NCBI GenBank assembly: GCA_002320385.1
Contig: DCKN01000105.1
Coordinates: 1-11,446, forward strand
Direction: 5' to 3'
DNA: 11,446 nt
DNA from: Proteobacteria bacterium UBA1673
GTDB taxonomy: Bacteria; Pseudomonadota; Gammaproteobacteria; Comchoanobacterales; Comchoanobacteraceae
Below are positions 6,245 to 11,446 of the stretch, one piece after another. The notes under the pieces are model-generated. The model was not told where the DNA came from and did not search any database. It was given only the letters and a program-made list of their open reading frames with translations. A program made the position numbers and the translations under genes. Position 1 is the stretch's first letter. Each line of letters starts with the position of its first letter.

Positions 6245-8047
6245 TCATCTGGGCTGTTGGTGCGTGGTATCGCGTTCATCTGTTATTATCGCGAGTCCTG
6301 ATTGGCTGTTGCGCTGGTTTTTTATGTATTGTATTGCACCATCAAAATCGCAATTTTTTAACAAAATATGGATATCATCATAATCCATATCCTCCAATTG
6401 AAGACGCCACATCTCACTATTACTGAATAGTGCACGATCATACTGATGGACGACGGTATGAACCCAGTGATAAAATTGTTGCTTCATTGTCTCTAGTGCA
6501 GTTGCCAAACTTCTTTCTGGTCCTGCATGAATATAAGTCCCCAACCCTGCATTCAATAATTTCAGGCTCCGGTAGCGCATTGCGAGCTGTTGTCGAACAG
6601 TATTGAATAATCCATGTGTTGGCTCGAGGGGCATGACCAATGCTTGCATTTCTATATCTAAAGCTGTGGCAGGTAAACAATCAGGCAGACATTGCGAATA
6701 GTATATCATGCACTTTTTCAACTTATCTATAAGCCGCTTCATCTCAATCACATCATTGTCGTCACGCTCGAGTAACGACTCACAGTAATCTATTATCTGT
6801 CTCAGAAAAAACAACCTATTTTTTCTTTTATGTTGACTACAAGCAACTAATATTTCTGATTTTATGAAATAAAGTGCATCACGATAGCCCTTTACTGTTT
6901 TTGACTTCAGGCAGTTGACTATGTAATCACACCACGTTATCAGATATGCAGGCCTAATAAAATGCTGCCATCCCAAGTCTGAGAGTGTTCGTAACAGTGC
7001 TAAATTTTTACCGCAGCAGGATTTCCTTATAACTCTGGCTACGATGAATTGTAAACTTTTTTTCAGCATGCCGTTATTATTATTTCCTGCAAATTTTGCC
7101 ATGATGCTGAGCATTGCACTCTCATGTCCGTGCGCACACGCTTTAACAATACCCATGATTGTGTTGTTAGAACCTTCATAGCTGTTTGGCGTACTGTCAT
7201 TTATGGCTTTGATTTGATCAAGCATTAATCTACCCAACGGTGCACTGATTGCGTTGAGCGCTTCAGGGTACCCACTGCAAGCGGCCTTCGTTAGTGACAA
7301 CATGGTATAATTTCTTGCAAGCTCGACTGACTCTTCTCCTGTTAATTTACCAAACTGTATTGCGATTGCTTGTAGCGCCTTAGGGTAGTGACTATGCGAG
7401 GCTGCTTGTGCAATCTGTGAGATTGTCTCATCTGAACCTCTATTTATTTCCAGTAATTGTGCCTTTGTGAATGATTTCAGCTGTGTGCAGATGGCATCAA
7501 GTCCATCTGAAGATCCTGAACCAACTGATGCAGCCAGGGCTTTTATGGTACCTTTTGATTGCTGTTCAATCTCGTATAAATCTTGATTCGCAATATTTTT
7601 CAATTGCTTGCTAATGGGTGTTAATGTATTGCACTCCTTACTCGTTGCCATAGCGATGGCTTTGATTGTTCCAGGTGCGTTTTGTTCAATTGATAATAGC
7701 TCATGGTGACAACAGTGTTGCATTATATCTATCATTGCGCCAAGTGCTTCATCTGGCCTCCCATACGCTTCGACTGCTAAATTGATCTCACCAATTTTAG
7801 ATTCGCTCACTATTTTTGCGAGCAAACAAATGGTTTTTCTTGCTTGCTGCTCTATGTCTAAGAGCTGTCTTTTATCCCACTGTTGAATTGCATAAGCCAT
7901 CTTGGAAAATACATTTTTATGTATTTTTCTATTCATCAGAAATGTATTATTCGCGAGCTCAACTATCCATTTAGCAATATTCATCGCGCTATATTGCGCT
8001 TCACCTGACTCGTCTTCTCGTCGTCTTTTTTTATTAGCCATGATCAT
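6245..8047 (-). CDS. Alpha-helical repeat protein with N-terminal KKRRR signal (shorter paralogue)
   Basis: The protein has 600 residues. The N-terminus holds K6-K7-R8-R9-R10 followed by acidic residues, a classical monopartite nuclear-localisation pattern. Residues about 60-320 contain degenerate repeats of 39-42 residues anchored on LLxIEQxAxxTIxAIA: LLDIEQQARKTICLLA at 62, then LLSIEQ at 117, LYEIEQ at 157, LLEINR at 198, a weaker unit at about 240, and a last one near 279. Between anchors the pattern is xGHxxALxAIxxQLKxLT. This predicts two or three helices per unit stacked into a solenoid. Residues 390-430 (ALYFIKSEILVACSQHKRKN, then RLFFLRQI) and the end (QFYHWVHTVV at 524; CDFDGAIQYIK at 566) match the neighbouring gene, so both share the same C-terminal domains. 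No signal peptide, membrane segment or catalytic motif is seen. The start has a strong SD; M3 is an alternative. I do not recognise the family; a binding scaffold is the likeliest role. Confidence 0.8.
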   Translation of the reverse strand: MIMANKKRRREDESGEAQYSAMNIAKWIVELANNTFLMNRKIHKNVFSKMAYAIQQWDKRQLLDIEQQARKTICLLAKIVSESKIGEINLAVEAYGRPDEALGAMIDIMQHCCHHELLSIEQNAPGTIKAIAMATSKECNTLTPISKQLKNIANQDLYEIEQQSKGTIKALAASVGSGSSDGLDAICTQLKSFTKAQLLEINRGSDETISQIAQAASHSHYPKALQAIAIQFGKLTGEESVELARNYTMLSLTKAACSGYPEALNAISAPLGRLMLDQIKAINDSTPNSYEGSNNTIMGIVKACAHGHESAMLSIMAKFAGNNNNGMLKKSLQFIVARVIRKSCCGKNLALLRTLSDLGWQHFIRPAYLITWCDYIVNCLKSKTVKGYRDALYFIKSEILVACSQHKRKNRLFFLRQIIDYCESLLERDDNDVIEMKRLIDKLKKCMIYYSQCLPDCLPATALDIEMQALVMPLEPTHGLFNTVRQQLAMRYRSLKLLNAGLGTYIHAGPERSLATALETMKQQFYHWVHTVVHQYDRALFSNSEMWRLQLEDMDYDDIHILLKNCDFDGAIQYIKNQRNSQSGLAIITDERDTTHQQPR

Positions 8048-8048
8048 T

Positions 8049-8056
8049 TCACCTCT
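8049..8056 (-). promoter_or_regulatory. Strong ribosome binding site
   Basis: Read on the minus strand, AGAGGTGA lies 1 nt before the ATG at 8047, with its GAGG core 4 nt away. The second ATG (M3, 8041) is 10 nt from the core. This is the clearest Shine-Dalgarno in the window. It supports a start at one of these two codons, both of which keep the KKRRR stretch at the extreme N-terminus. Confidence 0.6.
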
Positions 8057-8078
8057 TTTTTATTCAAACGGGTGCGGC

Positions 8079-8106
8079 GTGTATATTGTTTAATCCCAAT
8101 ACACAC
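8079..8106 (-). repeat. Inverted repeat / RNA hairpin between the two paralogues
   Basis: On the minus strand, GTGTGTATTG, an 8-nt spacer and CAATATACAC can fold into a 10-bp stem with one G-U pair. It lies in the 106-bp gap between the two repeat-protein genes, 22 nt upstream of the strong SD. No U-run follows, so it is not a standard terminator. It could be an operator, an RNA processing site that separates the two messages, or chance. Confidence 0.35.
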
Positions 8107-8153
8107 TTTCCAATTAAGGCATCTGCTTATTTGCATGTGTGTTATCTTCTTAT

Positions 8154-10403
8154 TCATGGTTTAGCCTTATTCTGTGAACTTTTCTGTGCGATTTCTCTGA
8201 TGAGATCTATGACTTGGTCGTAATCATAGTCTTTGAGTATCATTCTGATTTTATGATAGTTCATGTCACTATCTTCGTATAATTTAACGCCTGGAAATTG
8301 TTGAGCAATGTGCTCTATCCACTTTGTAAAACTGTTTATGATGCGTGCTTGCACATGGCCGATGCTTCCATCCTCCCCGCTTTGCATACGTCCGACGATA
8401 TGGTTGCTCATATGTCTTAGCATAGCGTATTTCTCTCTTTCTTGGCCTGGCTCTATATTGTCAAATAACTTAGAGTCATCTACTCGTGTGACTGAGACGT
8501 TAGCATTTTCCTTAGCGACATCCGTTGTGCGACTGAGCATTCCATGATGATATTGTGCCAAGCATATATTAAGCTCTCGTAATGCATTGATAATAATAGG
8601 GTCTGTTGTTGATTGACAACCCATATGATTCAGCATTGTTCGATACGAATCCAATCCTGGCTCAACTTCAGATATTGTTGCATATTGTTGATCTTTTTCG
8701 CACAAGGCGTATAAATTATTGATAAATTCTCTTACAAATACTAATCTAAACGCTCGTTCATGCTGAGGTGATGTAACGAAGATATTATTTTTTATATAAT
8801 CGATCATTTTTACCAGTGGTTGATGTGCTGATTGTGCACATTTTTCTATGGCCTCATACCAGGTTAGTCCCATTCGCATCAGTTTCTGTCTTGTACTGAG
8901 GCGACTTGGCTTATCCCTTTGACATAGATCACCCCACCCGGCACTTACAATTATATGATATATCAACAAACACTTGATATTTTCACGATCAAGCATTGAT
9001 TTTAAATATTTCTTGAGCCTGCTTAATATTATTGATTGCTGCGCTCTATTTTCATCTTGAATTGTATCTTTCTGTAATTTCCTAATCATCGAGCTGGTGA
9101 CACGACTGTTTGCAATGTAATCAGCCTTGATGCAATCGACTAATGTACCGGGGGCTTGCTTTTCAATGTGTATCAAATCATCGCCACTTAACTCTCTTAA
9201 CTGAACACTGATGGCAATAAAAGCATTACTGTGGCCGTGGATAGCTGCCTCTGCTATCATTTTCAACGTGTTTTTTTCACGACTCATGATCATCCTCATC
9301 CCGTGCGTCGATAGACTCTTCAGTTGTATGCTGATCGCATTCAATGCTGCGATATGACCATTAACTGCCAATTTCGAAAATTCGAAAAGCAATGATGGCA
9401 CTTTCTCTACGAGCGATCCTATTTCATCATCGGTTAACTGTTTTAATTGGTTACTGATTTTATAAAAACCTACATAAGAATATCGACTTAAAAACATCAG
9501 TATTTCTTTTAGTGTCAACGGCACTGTGTTAAGGATATCTAATAAATATGATTTATCTATTTTTTGCATTTCTGTTGCCATGGTTTTTGTCAAATTATGC
9601 AATTCATTGTTATTGGCTTTTCTGAGGTACTCAAGTAGCACCATAATCGTACAAGGCGCTGATTTTTCAATTCTTATCAGATCGTTTAGCTTGCATAGTG
9701 AGAGTTGATCAGCGATCGCATTGAGTGTGGCCGTTTTCCTGCCTAATGCGGCGACTGCTATTGCTACTAAGGTGGCTGGCGCCGCTGCTTCAATGCTTAA
9801 GATTTCATCAAGCGTAAAATCTCGCATGGCGTTGCTCAATGCATTGATAATATTGCTTGTCGGACCAGGATCAGTTTTACTTCTGAAAGCAAGGCGCGCT
9901 AATGCACGTATCGTCGATTTTTCATCTTGCTCAATCTTAAGTAAACCGTTTTTATTTACTTGCTCCATTCTATGGTACAGTCTAACGAAGGGATCATAAT
10001 CCGCGTTTCGAACGGCTATGATTAGTATTTTCATTAATCCTCCGCTACCGGGGGTATCTAACGCCCATATGCTTAGCAAGTCTGTATCCATGTGCCTGAT
10101 AACAGCGTTCAAAGTTTTACACAGTCGGTTTATGCGATCACACTTTCCTTTTAGGTAGGCATTTGGTATGCGATCACTCATTAAATGCGTTACTAATCTT
10201 GATTGTAGCCCACTTTCTTGTTGTGTTGTGAGTTTTTCATCAATACGCGCGATTATCGCGTCGAACTCTGCATAATCTTCCGTTGCTCGTTCATTAGCCA
10301 TACTTTTTTGTATGATTACCATCAACTGGTCAACCATGTCCAATGCTTGGCGTTTACGCATTGCTTCCCGAGTGTTCGGGTAATACTGTGTTCTTTTTGT
10401 CAT
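8154..10403 (-). CDS. Alpha-helical repeat protein with basic N-terminus (longer paralogue)
   Basis: The protein has 749 residues from ATG 10403. The frame extends to an ATG at 10439, but a TATAAT sits between the two, so the inner start is preferred. From that start the N-terminus has K3-R4, 11 residues, then R16-K17-R18, matching a bipartite nuclear-localisation pattern. Seven or so repeats with IExxAPxTLxAIA-type anchors begin near residues 154, 201, 242, 287, 328, 369 and 410, mostly 41 residues apart. Linking stretches such as NGHIAALNAISIQLKSL and HGHSNAFIAISVQLREL are the best conserved. The repeats should form a solenoid. After about residue 450 come regions shared with the downstream paralogue: MIDYIKNNIFVTSPQHERAF (533-552) and RLVFVREF (553-560), SFTKWIEHIAQQF (691-703), and DYDYDQVIDLIREI (725-738). 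No catalytic residues, membrane helix or secretion signal can be recognised. The two genes are an old tandem duplication, probably co-oriented in one unit, with different repeat numbers. A binding or scaffold role is inferred only from architecture. Confidence 0.8.
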   Translation of the reverse strand: MTKRTQYYPNTREAMRKRQALDMVDQLMVIIQKSMANERATEDYAEFDAIIARIDEKLTTQQESGLQSRLVTHLMSDRIPNAYLKGKCDRINRLCKTLNAVIRHMDTDLLSIWALDTPGSGGLMKILIIAVRNADYDPFVRLYHRMEQVNKNGLLKIEQDEKSTIRALARLAFRSKTDPGPTSNIINALSNAMRDFTLDEILSIEAAAPATLVAIAVAALGRKTATLNAIADQLSLCKLNDLIRIEKSAPCTIMVLLEYLRKANNNELHNLTKTMATEMQKIDKSYLLDILNTVPLTLKEILMFLSRYSYVGFYKISNQLKQLTDDEIGSLVEKVPSLLFEFSKLAVNGHIAALNAISIQLKSLSTHGMRMIMSREKNTLKMIAEAAIHGHSNAFIAISVQLRELSGDDLIHIEKQAPGTLVDCIKADYIANSRVTSSMIRKLQKDTIQDENRAQQSIILSRLKKYLKSMLDRENIKCLLIYHIIVSAGWGDLCQRDKPSRLSTRQKLMRMGLTWYEAIEKCAQSAHQPLVKMIDYIKNNIFVTSPQHERAFRLVFVREFINNLYALCEKDQQYATISEVEPGLDSYRTMLNHMGCQSTTDPIIINALRELNICLAQYHHGMLSRTTDVAKENANVSVTRVDDSKLFDNIEPGQEREKYAMLRHMSNHIVGRMQSGEDGSIGHVQARIINSFTKWIEHIAQQFPGVKLYEDSDMNYHKIRMILKDYDYDQVIDLIREIAQKSSQNKAKP

Positions 10404-10424
10404 CGCTTTAATTCTACTGCCTAG

Positions 10425-10430
10425 ATTATA
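10425..10430 (-). promoter_or_regulatory. -10 element of the longer repeat-protein gene
   Basis: Read on the minus strand this is a perfect TATAAT, 21 bp before the ATG at 10403. The -35 at standard spacing (TTTTAA) is weak. Its position between the two candidate ATGs favours the inner start, since a transcript from here would begin after the outer ATG at 10439. Confidence 0.4.
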
Positions 10431-10617
10431 CAATACCATATATCACATTAAAATCATATACTTAATCCATGCGCATACCCCATTTTTTTATGCAAGCATC
10501 GTGCTGTGTGCCTATTGATGACTTATTTGAATCACAGATATAACCATGCTCTTGGCTCGTAACTGTAGCAACTGACCAGTATCCTAGCACCGTGTTGCAA
10601 GTGAATAAGTCCACGGC

Positions 10618-11446
10618 TCAATGATTACGAGGACTGACTAACCCATTACCACTCGCTGCGCTTGCAAATAAGCCCTGATGAGCCACTAAGGTGTTTTCAG
10701 GCGCTAGAAGATTCAATAATGATCGCCCTGCTTCAGTAGACGCTAGTAGGTCACACAACGTGGCTTGAGAATCCTCTTTTAGCATCATGCTTTGCTCAGC
10801 ATCGCAATAAAGCTCAAGCATACATTGAAGACCAGCCTCTGGCAACTTATGCAGTGGAACCATAAAGTCACTCAGAGTCAGCTTAGCCTGCACCACCTCT
10901 TTGAATGCCATAAGGAAATTCAGGCCACGCTCACCTGATGCTATGACGTGATTCAAGATTTGTGGTGTAATCTTTTCTCTCAAGCTCGGATGATGGAATA
11001 ATAGCTCTAGTCCGTCATCAGTACCCGCTATGCAATACATGGCGGATTTGCCTGCATCTGGCCCTGTGGCTATGACAGCATTCAGTGCATCTTCGCTTAT
11101 CATCTCTATTAATCGACCATCATCAGCGGTTAATACACTTCGACCCTGCTTATGTCCTGCTAGCAAAAGTAAAGCGGATTTTCCTGCATTTGGCCCTGTG
11201 TCTATGACGTGATTCAAGCCTCGTGGCGTAATCTTCTCTCTCAAACTCGGATGATGGAATAATAGCTCTCGTCCGTCATCAGTATCCGCTAGCCATAATA
11301 AAGCGGATTCGCCTGCAGACTCACCTGAAGCGATGACGTGATTCAAGCCTTGTGGCGTAATCTTCTCTCTCAAACTCGGATGATGGAATAATAGCTCTCG
11401 TCCGTCATCAGTACCCGCTAGCCATAATAAAGCGGATTCGCCTGCA
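10618..11446 (-). CDS. Ankyrin-like 43-residue repeat protein (3' part, runs off right edge)
   Basis: The frame is open from the right window edge to TGA at 10620-10618, giving 275 visible residues; the true start is outside. A TTG at 11373 lies inside a repeat and is not a real start, because the repeat pattern continues upstream in frame to the edge. The unit is LREKITPxGLNHVIAxG, then xAGxSALLxLAxTDDGRELL, then FHHPS, 43 residues long. One partial and three full units are seen, the last of them 44 residues and more diverged, and then a fifth broken unit (from 10983) runs into a C-terminal region. The GxSALxxLAxxxxGxxLL core is reminiscent of the ankyrin GxTPLHxAA...G...LL pattern, so a helix-turn-helix solenoid for protein binding is likely. 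The C-terminal 120 residues are helical, with an ending GRSLLNLLAPENTLVAHQGL and a Ser/Gly-rich tail. Such proteins are often effectors in intracellular bacteria, but no secretion signal can be shown. Confidence 0.75.
   Translation of the reverse strand, partial: AGESALLWLAGTDDGRELLFHHPSLREKITPQGLNHVIASGESAGESALLWLADTDDGRELLFHHPSLREKITPRGLNHVIDTGPNAGKSALLLLAGHKQGRSVLTADDGRLIEMISEDALNAVIATGPDAGKSAMYCIAGTDDGLELLFHHPSLREKITPQILNHVIASGERGLNFLMAFKEVVQAKLTLSDFMVPLHKLPEAGLQCMLELYCDAEQSMMLKEDSQATLCDLLASTEAGRSLLNLLAPENTLVAHQGLFASAASGNGLVSPRNH
10983..11446 (-). repeat. Tandem 129-bp DNA repeats encoding the ankyrin-like units
   Basis: Units begin at 11373 and 11244 (129 bp each) and 11115 (132 bp), with a partial unit to the right edge and a broken one from 10983. 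The stretches 11221-11317 and 11350-11446 differ at only about two positions over 97 bp, whereas the units at 11115 and 10983 are clearly diverged. The array is therefore expanding or homogenising toward its 5' end, outside the window. Confidence 0.8.

Noticed and set aside
6075..6426. Plus-strand frames bridging the end of the 482-residue gene and the start of the converging gene
   Set aside because: Both cover the ends of two well-supported genes in other frames and are shadows.
6900..9950. True TAL-effector repeats with a DNA-reading code
   Set aside because: The units are about 41 residues, not 33-35, vary in length, and lack a hypervariable pair at a fixed place. The likeness is limited to the general helical pattern.
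11030..11373. TTG at 11373 as the true start of the ankyrin-like gene, and a plus-strand frame within it
   Set aside because: The repeat pattern continues in frame past 11373 to the window edge, so the TTG is an internal Leu codon; the plus-strand frame is the complement of the repeats.

Overview
The window is AT-rich (roughly 40% GC by eye) and codes densely on both strands. It has no rRNA, tRNA, CRISPR array or recognisable transposase. Almost none of its genes are housekeeping genes. Most look like accessory or effector-type proteins: helical-repeat proteins with basic N-termini, an ankyrin-like repeat protein, a stand-alone deamidase-fold protein, an orphan methyltransferase, an orphan GNAT and an unrecognised 482-residue protein. 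This mix resembles the accessory regions of host-associated gammaproteobacteria of the Legionellales type, such as Legionella, Coxiella, Aquicella or the intranuclear Berkiella. That placement is an inference from style, not from a marker gene.

Layout, left to right. (1) Positions 732 to 1, minus strand: a gene cut by the left edge. Its visible end carries a HEPN-like RNxxxH motif. (2) A short divergent intergenic region with repeated operator-like words. (3) Positions 993-1412, plus strand: a probable decayed glycosyltransferase-like gene with frame changes near its end. A CheD/CNF-fold glutamine-deamidase-like gene (1425-2198) follows almost at once. (4) A gene-free stretch of about 500 bp. 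(5) An orphan SAM-methyltransferase-like gene on the minus strand (2695-3780), then, divergently, a GNAT acetyltransferase (4102-4656). (6) A 482-residue orphan (4760-6208, plus strand). (7) Two adjacent paralogous alpha-helical repeat proteins on the minus strand (6245-8047 and 8154-10403). They share a roughly 41-residue repeat and C-terminal domains, and each carries a candidate nuclear localisation signal at its N-terminus. (8) Positions 10618 to the right edge, minus strand: the 3' part of a gene encoding 43-residue ankyrin-like repeats. Two of its DNA units are almost identical, which points to recent duplication.

The most interesting content is the pair of solenoid proteins with nuclear-targeting-like N-termini and the stand-alone CheD-like protein. 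The CheD-like protein keeps a candidate catalytic Cys and His but has no chemotaxis genes around it. A coherent but unproven reading is a cluster of proteins that act inside a eukaryotic host cell. No secretion apparatus is visible, so delivery is an assumption.
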